A DNA stretch of 39,793 nt from Paraburkholderia tuberum STM678 (GTDB lineage: Bacteria; Pseudomonadota; Gammaproteobacteria; Burkholderiales; Burkholderiaceae), in contig NZ_CADFGP010000061.1 of the NCBI RefSeq assembly GCF_902833905.1, forward strand, positions 1 through 39,793, written 5' to 3'. The position numbers and the translations under genes were made by a program. The notes under the pieces were generated by a model. It was not told where the DNA came from. It worked only from the letters and a program-made list of their open reading frames with translations, and ran no database searches. Shown in pieces: positions 8,107 to 16,661 of this stretch (positions are counted from its first letter, which is position 1; every line of letters starts with the position of its first letter).

Positions 8107-9170
8107 TGCGCCGCGATATGAACCCCGACAACAGCGCGCAACTCATTGAGCAAGTGATGCAGGCCATCAGCACGCGGACACCACTTCGAATCCGCGGCGG
8201 TGACAGCAAATTGGCGTTGGGACGTGTAGTCGATGCAGAACCTCTCGATACACGCAAGCATAGAGACATCGTCAGCTACGATCCGACCGAACTGGTGATT
8301 ACCGCCCGGGCTGGCACTCCTCTCGCTGAACTAAATGCCGTGCTGGATGCTGCCGGTCAAATGCTGCCGTGCGAGCCGCCAGCGTTCGGGGGAGCTGCTA
8401 CGGTTGGTGGGATGGTGGCGAGTGGTTTGTCTGGTCCGCGCCGTCCGTGGGCCGGGTCGGTGCGCGATTTCGTCTTGGGCTGTCGCGCGATCACTGGCAA
8501 CGGGAAACATGTGCGTTTTGGTGGCGAAGTGATGAAGAACGTCGCGGGCTACGACGTTTCGCGCTTGCTCACAGGAAGCTACGGCTGCCTCGGGTTGATC
8601 ACGGAAGTTTCGCTGAAAGTCCTGCCGAAGCCGCGCGCGACAGTTCACCTGGAACTTGAGACCGACGTCGCGAATGCACTTTCCAAGCTTGGCGAGTGGC
8701 GACGTGCAGGGCTGCCCATCGCTGGCGCGTGCTACACGTCGAACATGCTTCACCTTCGGATCGAAGGGGGCAATGGCTCCGTTCGTGCAGCACGCGAGCT
8801 CATTGGTGGTGAGGAGGCTGACGACACCTTCTGGACAGCGTTGCGCGAATTTCGTCTTCCGTTCTTTGACGGGCGGGATCCGTTGTGGAGAATCTCGCTG
8901 CCTCCGAGCGCTCCCGTTATCGATTTGCCGGGCGATACCTTACTGGATTGGGGGGGCGCTCAACGCTGGCTTACCACTTCAGCGCCAGCAGATGAACTGC
9001 GTCAGATCGCCCAAAGCCATGGTGGACATGCGACTGCCTTCCGTTCGCATGAGACAAACGAGCCGTTTCACCCGCTACCTGCGCCCCTGCTGCGGTACCA
9101 CCGTCAGTTGAAGCAGCGGCTGGATCCCCACGGCATCTTTAGTCCGGGCCGCATCTACGCGGAAATCTGA
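8106..9170 (+). CDS. glcE: Glycolate oxidase subunit GlcE (FAD-binding)
   Basis: Second flavin subunit of glycolate oxidase, 354 residues. It is a shortened GlcD relative with a PCMH-type FAD-binding domain: TAREAG-like TARAGTPLAELNAVL near 66-80, PPAFGGAATVGGMVASGLSG near 91-110, and MKNVAGYDVSRLLTGSYGCL near 143-162. It ends in the HGIFSPGRIYAE tail seen in GlcE. Together with GlcD and GlcF it passes electrons from glycolate to the quinone pool. The start ATG at 8106 overlaps the glcD stop by one base. A second ATG four codons on is also possible. Confidence 0.95.
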   Translation: MRRDMNPDNSAQLIEQVMQAISTRTPLRIRGGDSKLALGRVVDAEPLDTRKHRDIVSYDPTELVITARAGTPLAELNAVLDAAGQMLPCEPPAFGGAATVGGMVASGLSGPRRPWAGSVRDFVLGCRAITGNGKHVRFGGEVMKNVAGYDVSRLLTGSYGCLGLITEVSLKVLPKPRATVHLELETDVANALSKLGEWRRAGLPIAGACYTSNMLHLRIEGGNGSVRAARELIGGEEADDTFWTALREFRLPFFDGRDPLWRISLPPSAPVIDLPGDTLLDWGGAQRWLTTSAPADELRQIAQSHGGHATAFRSHETNEPFHPLPAPLLRYHRQLKQRLDPHGIFSPGRIYAEI

Positions 9171-9192
9171 GCGACTGCCAGCGAGTAATCCG

Positions 9193-10419
9193 ATGCAAAC
9201 GAATTTCAGCGAAGAAGCAAAGAAGCTCGAGCGCGCAGATGAAGCGGCGAGCATTCTCCGCTCTTGCGTACATTGCGGGTTCTGCAACGCAACGTGCCCC
9301 ACCTATCAGTTGCTTGGTAATGAACTCGACGGTCCGCGCGGGCGCATATATTTGATCAAACAGGTACTCGAGGGAGAGCCTGTCACTGGCGAAACGCAGC
9401 TTCATCTCGACCGATGCCTCAGTTGCCGCAACTGCGAAACCACGTGTCCGTCGGGAGTGCAGTACCACAAGCTTCTTGATATCGGCCGTGCGGAGGTCGA
9501 GCGTCGCGTTGCGCGGCCGACAACCGAAAGGCTGCTTCGCGCTGCTTTGCGCCACGTAGTACCTCGCGCAAGAGTGTTTGCTACTGCGCTCAAGGCGGGG
9601 CGGGCAATGTATCCGCTGTTGCCAGCTTCAGTGAAGCAGAAAATTCCGACTCGCCATGTCGCAGCGAAACCTCGGCCACCAACTCAGCATCAGCGTCGTA
9701 TGCTGATGCTCGAAGGCTGTGTCCAACCCTCGCTGTCGCCGAACACGAACGCAGCGGCTGCACGCGTGCTGGACAGACTTGGCATTAGCGTTTTTCCTGC
9801 TAAGGAGGCTGGTTGCTGTGGCGCAACTGATTATCACCTCGGGGCTCACGCAGCTGGGCTTGAGCGTGCAAAACGGAATATCGATGCATGGTGGCCCGCA
9901 ATCGAAGCGGGCGCCGAAGCAATTGTAATATCGGCGAGCGGATGCGGTGCCTTCGTCAAAGAGTACGGTGAACTGCTGCAGCGCGATCCAGCGTACGTTC
10001 ACAAGGCGGCACGCGTTAGCGCGCTCGCCCGTGATCTTGCTGAAATTCTCGCGGCAGAGCCGTTGAACGAGTTGAGAGATGGGGCAACCCAGCGCGTCGC
10101 GTTTCACTGCCCGTGTACCTTGCAGCACGCGCAGAAGCTGGGGGGAGCCGTTGAACGTATTCTTCAGCAACTGGGCTTCGATCTCACAGCAGTCCCAGAC
10201 GCTCACCTGTGCTGTGGCTCAGCTGGTACATATTCGATTACTCAGCCCGTATTGGCAGCCAAGCTTCGAGAGAACAAGCTTAACGCACTCGAGAGCGGTA
10301 AGCCGGATACGATCGTCACCGCCAACATCGGTTGCCAGACGCATCTGAACGGTGCAAGCCGGACTCCGGTTCGCCACTGGATCGAACTCGTAGAGGAGTC
10401 GCTTTCGGAACGCGCGTGA
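9193..10419 (+). CDS. glcF: Glycolate oxidase iron-sulfur subunit GlcF
   Basis: Electron-transfer subunit of glycolate oxidase, 408 residues. Two [4Fe-4S] ferredoxin motifs lie near the N-terminus: CVHCGFCNATCP (Cys25, 28, 31, 35) and CLSCRNCETTCP (Cys75, 78, 81, 85). The C-terminal half has two CCG domains of the HdrB/GlpC type: EAGCCGATDYHLG near 210 and AHLCCGSAGTYSITQP near 340, preceded by HCPCTLQHAQ. It begins 22 bp after glcE in the same operon. The protein is expected on the cytoplasmic face of the membrane, relaying electrons to quinone. No glcB (malate synthase) or glcA permease follows. Confidence 0.95.
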   Translation: MQTNFSEEAKKLERADEAASILRSCVHCGFCNATCPTYQLLGNELDGPRGRIYLIKQVLEGEPVTGETQLHLDRCLSCRNCETTCPSGVQYHKLLDIGRAEVERRVARPTTERLLRAALRHVVPRARVFATALKAGRAMYPLLPASVKQKIPTRHVAAKPRPPTQHQRRMLMLEGCVQPSLSPNTNAAAARVLDRLGISVFPAKEAGCCGATDYHLGAHAAGLERAKRNIDAWWPAIEAGAEAIVISASGCGAFVKEYGELLQRDPAYVHKAARVSALARDLAEILAAEPLNELRDGATQRVAFHCPCTLQHAQKLGGAVERILQQLGFDLTAVPDAHLCCGSAGTYSITQPVLAAKLRENKLNALESGKPDTIVTANIGCQTHLNGASRTPVRHWIELVEESLSERA

Positions 10420-10622
10420 CGGTGCATCGGACATTACGTTTGAGCCGCAGTCGCAATGTGCGTCGCAGTCTCAAAGATGGGCGCTGACGCTCTTCAAGAA
10501 TTTAAATCTGGTCCACGCGCCCACGGGGGAACCTGTGGCCAACTATTCCGGCTTACTCATAAGTCAGGAATTTTGCGGACACGTGATCTCTGCTTGAGCG
10601 ATAGCTATTGAGAGGATCGCCC
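10420..10622. other. Intergenic with weak hairpin after glcF
   Basis: 203 bp with no gene. An imperfect inverted repeat at 10439-10475 (TTTGAG against CTCAAA, with TCGCA against TGCG inside) lies 20 bp after the glcF stop and may end the operon, but it lacks a T-tract. The right part should contain the left end of the decayed IS630 element, which I cannot define precisely. Confidence 0.35.
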
Positions 10623-11425
10623 ATGAAACGGGATAGCCGGAGTCTGGCTCACAACACGCTTGAAGAAATGCGATCCTTGCGGTTCAGCGTATGGCTGAAG
10701 GCGAGCATCCAAGTGATGTTGCGGCATCGTTTGGGATGCATCGCTCCTGGGCGTACAAGATCAGGGCGCAGGCACGAGGCCGTGGCCATGGTGTGCGGGC
10801 GCTGCGCTCGACCAAAGGTACGGGTCGCCCGCGCACCCTCACTGCGACGCAGGAGCAGCGGGTACTGCGCTGGATCAATGGCAAGAATCCAATGCAGTAC
10901 GGGTTTGACTTTGGCTTGTGGACACGCAACCTGGTTCGTGAGTTGGTGCAACAGAAATTCGGCGTCATGTTGAGTCTGGCATCGATCGGCGCGATGCTCA
11001 GCCCGGCTGAACCTGACGCCGCAAAAGCCGTTGCAGCGGGCTTACCAGCGTGATCCGGAAGCCATCGAGCGTTGGCAACGTGACACCTATCCGAGCATTG
11101 CCAGGCAGGCTCGTGAGCAGAAAGCGGACATTTTCTTCTGGGACGAATCGGGCTTCCGCGCTGACTCGGTGCATGGCAGGACGTGGGCGCCGCGTGGTGA
11201 AACACCCGTGGTCGAGCGGCCCGGCGAGCGACAAAGCATGAGCGCCGCGTCCGCTGTTAATTCGAAGGGGGCTTTCTGGTTTGCAACGTATGAAGGGGGC
11301 TTACCGGTGAGTTGTTCGTGGAACTGCTCAAGAAGTTGATGTTCAATCGCAAAGGAGCGGTTCATCTGATTATCGACGGATTGCCTGCGCATAAGAAAGC
11401 CGTCGTTAAGAACTATGTCGCCAGC
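10623..11425 (+). pseudogene. IS630-family transposase, multiply frameshifted and truncated
   Basis: Pieces of one IS630-family transposase lie in alternating frames: MKRDSRSLAHNTLEEMR from 10623; then AVQRMAEGEHPSDVAASFGM through LWTRNLVRELVQQKFGVMLS; then TPQKPLQRAYQRDPEAIERW with the first catalytic Asp in IFFWDESGFRADS; then GELFVELLKKLMFNRKG with the second Asp in HLIIDGLPAHK. Frame changes fall near 10671, 11010 and 11300, the last explained by one missing A in CTTACCGG. After about 11425 the expected C-terminus with the final acidic residue is absent. The element is dead. It marks the left border of the 12-25 kb catabolic block. Confidence 0.85.
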
Positions 11426-11654
11426 AGCGATCTCTCTACTGTCCCACTGGCAGCGTATCGTCTTCGTCATTGCCTTTCCGATTTGACCTTCATACGACTC
11501 ACGCGGTAGATATTGATGTCCAGTTTAGAGGCCGGTATCCGGCCATATGCTGGCGCGGTTTCCGTGCTGATTGCGGTAACTTGCTAACGAATGCGTCTTG
11601 TCTTTTGATCGGCCCTCATGTGTGCGACGGTGGCGCATCTCCGCCCCACCCCAA
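11426..11654. other. Unassigned debris between IS fragments
   Basis: 229 bp between the IS630 remnant and the IS3 orfA remnant. No frame is recognisable and no clear IS end was found. It is probably worn IS or chromosomal sequence. Confidence 0.35.
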
Positions 11655-11909
11655 TCAAGATTCCAGAGTCAATTGCCCGATTTTCGCGTGCAACACCCTC
11701 ACATCGACCGGGGGCTCGGCCGATGTTTGGCTCGTCTCGAACACTTCGGCAACATGCTCTTGCAGTTGCTTCTTCCAGTCAGTGATCTGGTTCGGATGCA
11801 CATCAAACTGCTGGGCCAGCTGGGCCAGCGTCTTGTCGCCCTTGAGCGCCGCGAGTGCCACCTTTGCCTTGAACGCCGGTGAGTGTGTCCGTCGGTTGCG
11901 TTTCGTCAT
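11655..11909 (-). pseudogene. IS3-family OrfA remnant
   Basis: About 84 residues of an IS3-family OrfA (helix-turn-helix subunit): MTKRNRRTHSPAFKAKVALA, ALKGDKTLAQLAQQFDVHPN, QITDWKKQLQEHVAEVF, then a leucine-zipper-like end at LHAKIGQLTLE. Intact relatives continue for about 10-15 residues after this point and are followed by orfB. Both are missing, so the fragment cannot transpose on its own. The DNA to the right (11910-12160) is non-coding and probably includes the element's end. Confidence 0.75.
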
Positions 11910-12166
11910 CTTCTGGTTCTTTGTTGCCGGCCATTATGACCGACTCACGCCCCAGCTTTTCCACTTACCGACCTGCCCGAATTCTCAGCGCCACCTCTAT
12001 AAGACCGTATTCACCGATTCGCAAAAGGCATCCAGTCTCCTGGGAACGCCTCATGCCGTCTTCTCTTCACATGCTGAACGAAGACAAGGCCAGCGACCAA
12101 TACATCCGAAGTTGCGCCAGGGCGACGCACGTCCTTGCTTGACGCCGCGCGACCAATGCATCTACC

Positions 12167-12190
12167 ATGCTACTAACATATCAGTAGCAT
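12167..12190. promoter_or_regulatory. Palindromic operator candidate, site 1 of 3
   Basis: ATGCTACT (12167-12174) and AGTAGCAT (12183-12190) form a perfect 8-bp inverted repeat around AACATATC, 15 bp before the hydrolase start codon. The core ACTAACATATCAGT (12172-12185) recurs with small changes at 14208-14221 and 18226-18239, each time upstream of a gene in the same block. The FCD/GntR proteins encoded at 16662 and 17422 are the natural candidates to bind it. That is inference. Confidence 0.6.
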
Positions 12191-12205
12191 ACGGAGACTC
12201 GGTCA

Positions 12206-12901
12206 ATGGATATCGTCCGGCACGGAGACGGCCCGCGGCACATCGTCGCCGTTCATGGAATTCAGGGCACGCGCGCGGTTTGGCGGCCGCTCGCCGAATC
12301 GATGGAGCACGAAGTCAGCCTGATGTTGCCGAATCTGCGCGGCCGCGGCGTAGCCATGCGCGGGACTTATGCGGCCGATTACTCGCTCGAAGCGTTCGCC
12401 GGCGAGCTCGCGCTGGCCATCGACGCCTGCACACATGGCCAGCCGTACTGTCTCGCGGGCTGGAGCATGGGCGTCACCGTGTCGCTGGCATCGTTGCCCC
12501 TGCTCGCGCACCGTCCTGAGCGGCTGATCCTGATGTCCGGCTCGCCGTCGCTCCGTGCGCTGCGATGGTTCCACGCGCCCGGCGGCGCCGCGCTGGAAGC
12601 CGAAATCGCCGCGCGCAAAGCACGCCTCGGACTTGTCGAAGCGGCCGATCACAACGCCGTCGCGTGGACCTGGCAGGCGATCCGCGACACGGATCAGCGC
12701 GCCAGTCTCGCAAGCATCGACATCCCAACGCTGATCCTGCACGGCGCCGTCGACGATGAAAGTCCGATCGAGCACGCGCACTGGCTGCTGGAGGGACTAC
12801 CCACCGCGCGGCTCGAGATCATCGCGGACGCGGGTCACAGCATTCCCACTTCGCATACCGCCGAAGTCGCCGCCTCTTTGCGGCGCTTCCTTTCCACCTG
12901 A
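12206..12901 (+). CDS. Alpha/beta hydrolase
   Basis: Cytosolic serine hydrolase of 231 residues. The fold markers are in order: oxyanion-hole strand IVAVHGIQG (about 13-21), nucleophile elbow LAGWSMGV with Ser87, acid region LILHGAVDDESP (Asp183 or Asp184) and catalytic His211 in ADAGHSIPTSH. A GGAG motif upstream supports ATG 12206. It resembles small carboxylic-ester or C-C hydrolases. The substrate cannot be read. Leading a block that ends in malonate decarboxylase, it may release malonate from a half-ester or cleave a beta-dicarbonyl. It starts right after the palindrome at 12167-12190, so it is probably the first gene of a transcript. Confidence 0.85.
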   Translation: MDIVRHGDGPRHIVAVHGIQGTRAVWRPLAESMEHEVSLMLPNLRGRGVAMRGTYAADYSLEAFAGELALAIDACTHGQPYCLAGWSMGVTVSLASLPLLAHRPERLILMSGSPSLRALRWFHAPGGAALEAEIAARKARLGLVEAADHNAVAWTWQAIRDTDQRASLASIDIPTLILHGAVDDESPIEHAHWLLEGLPTARLEIIADAGHSIPTSHTAEVAASLRRFLST

Positions 12902-12923
12902 TGTTTTATTACGGAGTGAACCG

Positions 12924-14201
12924 TTGAGAACCGATGACCTCATCCACTTCTGTGCGCCGGCGCGTCTGATCATGGAGAAGGGCGCGCGCGCTCGGCTGCC
13001 CGGACTCGTTGCACATCTGGGATATCAGCGCGGCGTACTCGTCACCGATACCTTCTTCAGTTCACGCACGCCCTGGGTTCGGGAGTATGTCGAGTCGGCC
13101 GCGGCGCTCGGCGTAGTCACGCACGTTTTCGAGGGCGGCCTGCCCGATCCGACCACTACGCTCTGCGACGACGCCACGCGCACGCTGCGCGACGCCCTCG
13201 ACGGCGCGCTCCCCGACCACGTGATCGCGCTCGGCGGCGGCAGCAACATCGATCTGGCGAAGGCGCTGTGCGTGACGCTGCGCAATGGCGTGCCAATCAG
13301 CGATTTCGTCGGTGCGCGCGGCCCGCTCGACGCGCTGCCGTTGTTCGCCATGCCGACCACCGCCGGTACCGGCTCGGAGGCGACGCCGGGCGCGATCCTC
13401 ATCGATCCTGCGAACGCGACCAAGGTCGCCGTGATGGACAACGCACTGCGCCCGCAGATCGCGCTGATCGATTACGAGCTGACAATGACCTGCCCGCCGA
13501 AGGTCACCGCCGATGCGGGCATCGACGCGCTCACGCATGCCATCGAGTCCTATCTCACGATCGACTCCGCGGTGTACGAACGGGCGGGTCATCCCGATCC
13601 CGGCTATAGCGGACGCTCCTCGCTGACGATGCTCTTCGCGCGCGAATCCATCCGCTTGTGCGCACGCTATCTGAAGCGCTGCTTCGACGACGGCGCCGAC
13701 GAAACCGCGCGCTCTGCGATGTGCCAGGCGAGCTTCTATGCGGCGATGTCGTACGGCAGCGCAGGACTCAACGCTGTGCACGGGATCGCCTATGCGGTCG
13801 CCGGACTCACGCATCGCTCGCACGGCACGACCAACGCGGTGATACTGCCTTACGCGGTCGGCGCGCTGAAACTCACGCGCCGCGCCGAACTGCTGGACAT
13901 CGCCGCCGACTTCGGCGTCGACACCCACGGTGACGCCGATACCGCCATCGACCACCTGTGCCGAACCTTGCGGGATCTGATCGCCAGTGTCGGCATTCCC
14001 ACCGATCTGCGTGGGCTCGGCGTTGAAGAGTCGGCACTCGAGACGCTCACGCGCGATGCGCTCGGCGTGACGCGCCTTACCAAAGCTTTTCCCGTGGCCG
14101 ATGCCGACGCGACCTACGCGGAAATCGTGCGCCGTGCGTGGACCGGCGACCTCGGGAAAACCCCGTCCGCCCAAAGCGACACCGTACTTGACTTACATTG
14201 A
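12924..14201 (+). CDS. Iron-containing alcohol dehydrogenase (group III)
   Basis: NAD(P)-dependent dehydrogenase of 425 residues. The nucleotide motif ALGGGSNIDLAKAL lies near 102-115. AMPTTAGTGSEATPGAI (142-158) is the second family motif. Metal ligands appear at Asp201 and His205 (GIDALTHAIESY), His286 (NAVHGIAYAV) and His300 (LTHRSHGTTN). An insertion around GHPDPGYSGRSS recalls the hydroxyacid-oxoacid transhydrogenase branch rather than maleylacetate reductase. The start is read as TTG at 12924, because a GGAG site stands 6-7 bases before it and the family N-terminus begins there. It follows the hydrolase gene by 22 bp. Expected role: oxidation of a hydroxyl made by the neighbouring hydroxylase, or the reverse reduction of a semialdehyde. 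Confidence 0.88.
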   Translation: MRTDDLIHFCAPARLIMEKGARARLPGLVAHLGYQRGVLVTDTFFSSRTPWVREYVESAAALGVVTHVFEGGLPDPTTTLCDDATRTLRDALDGALPDHVIALGGGSNIDLAKALCVTLRNGVPISDFVGARGPLDALPLFAMPTTAGTGSEATPGAILIDPANATKVAVMDNALRPQIALIDYELTMTCPPKVTADAGIDALTHAIESYLTIDSAVYERAGHPDPGYSGRSSLTMLFARESIRLCARYLKRCFDDGADETARSAMCQASFYAAMSYGSAGLNAVHGIAYAVAGLTHRSHGTTNAVILPYAVGALKLTRRAELLDIAADFGVDTHGDADTAIDHLCRTLRDLIASVGIPTDLRGLGVEESALETLTRDALGVTRLTKAFPVADADATYAEIVRRAWTGDLGKTPSAQSDTVLDLH

Positions 14202-14204
14202 CGT

Positions 14205-14224
14205 ACAACTAATATGTCAGTTGT
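14205..14224. promoter_or_regulatory. Palindromic operator candidate, site 2 of 3
   Basis: ACAACT (14205-14210) mirrors AGTTGT (14219-14224) around AATATGTC, between the iron alcohol dehydrogenase stop and the hydroxylase-like gene. The core ACTAATATGTCAGT (14208-14221) differs from site 1 by two bases, both transitions. A separate promoter for the hydroxylase gene is therefore likely. Confidence 0.6.
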
Positions 14225-14251
14225 GTAATGCACGAATTCAGGAGACACATC

Positions 14252-15061
14252 ATGATGACCGAACGACAACGCAAGTTCCGCGCCGACTACAAATCGAATA
14301 TCAATCCGCTGTACAACGGCCTGCTGCACATCTCGGTGCTGTACTGCGCGGGCATCGCCGCAATCTGGTATTGCGCGAGTCGTCTGCACGCCGCGACTTG
14401 GGAATGGCTGCTCATGATTCCCGTTTTCCTCGGTGGCAACTTCGTGGAGTGGGGGATGCATCGCTTCGTAATGCATCGACGCATCGACGTGTTTGCGTTG
14501 CGGGCCATCTACGAGCGGCATACGCGCGAGCATCACCAGTACTTCACCGATTCGGAGCCGACCATCGACACGACGCGCGAATTCCGCATCGTGTTCTTCC
14601 CGTGGCGTGTGCTGATCACGCTCGGCGTGTTCGGTACTGTCCTCGGCACGATCGCCTCGAGCATCCTCGATGCGAACGCCGGTTATATCGTGTTCCTCAC
14701 GATGGTGGGTCAGTATCTGGTCTATGAGACGTTCCATTACTGCTGTCATGTGCATGACAACTGGTTCGTGCGCAACATGCCGTTTATTAACACGATCCGC
14801 CGTCATCACACCGCGCACCACAACATGGGGATCATGATGAAGTACAACATGAACCTCACGTTCCCGATCGCCGACTGGGTTCTCGGCAGCAGCGACTTGC
14901 GCCGCGGTTTCTTCGGCACGCTCTTCAACGGCTACAGCGAAGAGCACGTGAAAGAAGAGCTGCGCCCGGTGATCGCGAAGTTCAAGCGCGACCAGTCGCG
15001 CGTCACGCTCGACGGCCCGGAACTCACCGAAGACGAACGTCGTGTGATGACTGCGTACTGA
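14252..15061 (+). CDS. Fatty acid hydroxylase / sterol desaturase superfamily membrane protein
   Basis: Integral membrane di-iron oxygenase family protein of 269 residues. Hydrophobic segments lie near residues 20-40, 46-62, 112-140 and 145-165. The conserved histidine clusters that hold two irons are all there: HRFVMHR, HTREHHQYF, HYCCHVHD and HHTAHHNMG. Members hydroxylate or desaturate lipid-like and aliphatic substrates using O2 and an electron donor. The start ATG 14252 has AGGAG eight bases upstream. A second ATG follows directly. In this block it would hydroxylate the imported substrate before oxidation by the iron alcohol dehydrogenase. No dedicated reductase or ferredoxin is encoded nearby, so electrons must come from elsewhere. 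Confidence 0.85.
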   Translation: MMTERQRKFRADYKSNINPLYNGLLHISVLYCAGIAAIWYCASRLHAATWEWLLMIPVFLGGNFVEWGMHRFVMHRRIDVFALRAIYERHTREHHQYFTDSEPTIDTTREFRIVFFPWRVLITLGVFGTVLGTIASSILDANAGYIVFLTMVGQYLVYETFHYCCHVHDNWFVRNMPFINTIRRHHTAHHNMGIMMKYNMNLTFPIADWVLGSSDLRRGFFGTLFNGYSEEHVKEELRPVIAKFKRDQSRVTLDGPELTEDERRVMTAY

Positions 15062-15190
15062 CCAGCCCCGCATTTTTTTCCTCATCCCACCCGCTCGCCA
15101 GGCAGGAGATCAACACAACCCGAGCACGTTCAATCATTCCGCGAACAAGGTACGCCGCAGAGCACGCCTCGCAATACATGGAGAGAGACA

Positions 15191-16585
15191 ATGGAAATGC
15201 TTTCACCGGACGCCGTGGCGATCCGACACGGCGTCGCTGCGCGCCTTGAACGTCTGCCGCTGACGCGCTATCAGCGCTCGATCTTCGCCGTGATTGCCAC
15301 GGCATGGCTGTTCGACTCGATTGATCTTGGCATCATGACTTTCGTGCTGGGCTCCATCAAGACGGAGTTTCATCTGAGCACGGCGCAAACCGGCTTGCTG
15401 GGGAGCGCGAGCTTCCTGGGCATGCTTGCCGGGGCAGCGGTGGCCGGCGTGCTTGCCGATCGCTTCGGGCGCAAGCCGGTGTTCCAGGTGAGCATGATCT
15501 TCTGGGGTATCGGCAGCCTGCTGTGCGGCTTCGCGCATGATGTCACGTGGCTCATGGTGTTCCGTGTGCTGCTCGGCTTCGGCATGGGGATGGAATTTCC
15601 AATTGGGCAATCGATCGTCTCCGAGATCGTGCCCGCGAAGAATCGAGGACGCTACGTCGCGTTGCTCGAAGGCTTCTTTCCGATCGGCTTCATCGCGGCA
15701 GGTGTTGCGACCTACTTTCTGCTTCCGGTGATCGGCTGGCGCGGGATTTTCATCGCGCTCTCGGTGCCCGCGGTGTTCGTCTTCGTGGTGCGGCGCGCTG
15801 TACCCGAATCGCCGCGCTGGCTGGAGAGCGCGGGACGCATCGTCGATGCAGATGCCGTCGTCGCGAAAATGGAAGCGCGCGTGAGAGCCGCACTCGGCGG
15901 CGCCGAGCTGCCGGCGGTCGCGCCGGTGACGAAGGTCGCGCCACCTGCGCATGCTGCGACGGGGAAGGCGAGCATCGCGCAATTGTGGACCGGCAGCTAT
16001 GCGCGCCGCACGCTCATGACGTGGACGCTTTGGTTCTTCGCGCTGCTCGGATACTACGGACTGACGACATGGTTGGGCGCACTGCTGCAGGGTGCGGGTT
16101 ATGAGGTCACGAAGTCGGTATTCTATACCGTGCTGATTTCGCTCGCGGGCATTCCGGGCTTCATGACCTTCGCGTGGCTGATCGAAGCATGGGGGCGCAA
16201 GCCTTCCTGCGTGTTGACGCTGATCGGAAGCGCCGCGTTCGCGTATCTCTATGGGCAAGCGGCGGGTTCTCACGCGCCGGCCGCGCAGCTGATCGCAAGG
16301 GGCGCATGCATGCAGTTCTTCTTCTTCGGCATGTGGTCCGTGCTGTATGCCTACACGCCGGAGTTGTACCCGACGCGCGCGCGAGCGACCGGCTCCGGAT
16401 TTGCTTCTGCGATCGGGCGGCTCGGCTCGCTGCTCGGACCGTCCATCGCGGGAATCGTGCTGCCGGCGATGGGACAGAGCGGCGTCTTTACGCTGGGGGC
16501 GGTGTCCTTTCTGGTCGCGGCGCTGGCGGTGCTGACGCTCGGCGTAGAGACACGCGGCAGGGCGCTGGAAGAAGTCTCGGTGTGA
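15191..16585 (+). CDS. MFS transporter (sugar-porter/NiaP-like aromatic or carboxylic acid carrier)
   Basis: Twelve-helix major facilitator of 464 residues. The N-terminus LERLPLTRYQRSIF followed by TAWLFDSIDLGIMTFVL recalls NiaP/SV2-type carriers for nicotinate and related acids. Motif A is GVLADRFGRKPVFQ, and PESPRWLESAGR marks the end of the first six helices before a loop of about 50 residues. A motif-A relative, LIEAWGRKPS, starts the second half, and PELYPTRARATGSG lies in helix 10-11. It probably imports the substrate of this block by proton symport. GGAGAGAGACA precedes the ATG. It is 129 bp after the hydroxylase gene and 76 bp before the first GntR gene. Confidence 0.88.
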   Translation: MEMLSPDAVAIRHGVAARLERLPLTRYQRSIFAVIATAWLFDSIDLGIMTFVLGSIKTEFHLSTAQTGLLGSASFLGMLAGAAVAGVLADRFGRKPVFQVSMIFWGIGSLLCGFAHDVTWLMVFRVLLGFGMGMEFPIGQSIVSEIVPAKNRGRYVALLEGFFPIGFIAAGVATYFLLPVIGWRGIFIALSVPAVFVFVVRRAVPESPRWLESAGRIVDADAVVAKMEARVRAALGGAELPAVAPVTKVAPPAHAATGKASIAQLWTGSYARRTLMTWTLWFFALLGYYGLTTWLGALLQGAGYEVTKSVFYTVLISLAGIPGFMTFAWLIEAWGRKPSCVLTLIGSAAFAYLYGQAAGSHAPAAQLIARGACMQFFFFGMWSVLYAYTPELYPTRARATGSGFASAIGRLGSLLGPSIAGIVLPAMGQSGVFTLGAVSFLVAALAVLTLGVETRGRALEEVSV

Positions 16586-16618
16586 CGTTCTTGCGCGGGT
16601 GCTTACAGATGCAACTGC

Positions 16619-16633
16619 TATACAATGGGTATA
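16619..16633. promoter_or_regulatory. Promoter/operator candidate for the first GntR gene
   Basis: TATAC (16619-16623), AATGG spacer, GTATA (16629-16633) form a perfect 5-bp inverted repeat 29 bp before the start codon. TATACAAT resembles a -10 element, with a possible TTGCGC -35 at about 16591. This could be the autoregulated promoter of the regulator pair. The sequence is unlike the 14-bp motif at 12172, 14208 and 18226. Confidence 0.35.
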
Positions 16634-16661
16634 TCCGAGGAACAATTTCGCAGGCTCATCC

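Noticed and set aside
11470..12519. Plus-strand open frame of about 349 residues
   Set aside because: It runs antisense through the IS3 orfA remnant and in another frame through the start of the alpha/beta hydrolase gene. No family features.
13062..14174. Minus-strand open frame of about 370 residues
   Set aside because: It is antisense to the iron alcohol dehydrogenase, which has all its motifs. The composition is Arg/Gly/Val-rich without family features.
12924..14201. Maleylacetate reductase, which would pair with the hydroxyquinol dioxygenase at 26.3-27.2 kb
   Set aside because: The protein is about 70 residues longer than maleylacetate reductases and has a GHPDPGYSG-type insertion and four-ligand metal pattern of other group III alcohol dehydrogenases. 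The two genes are also 12 kb apart in different regulons.
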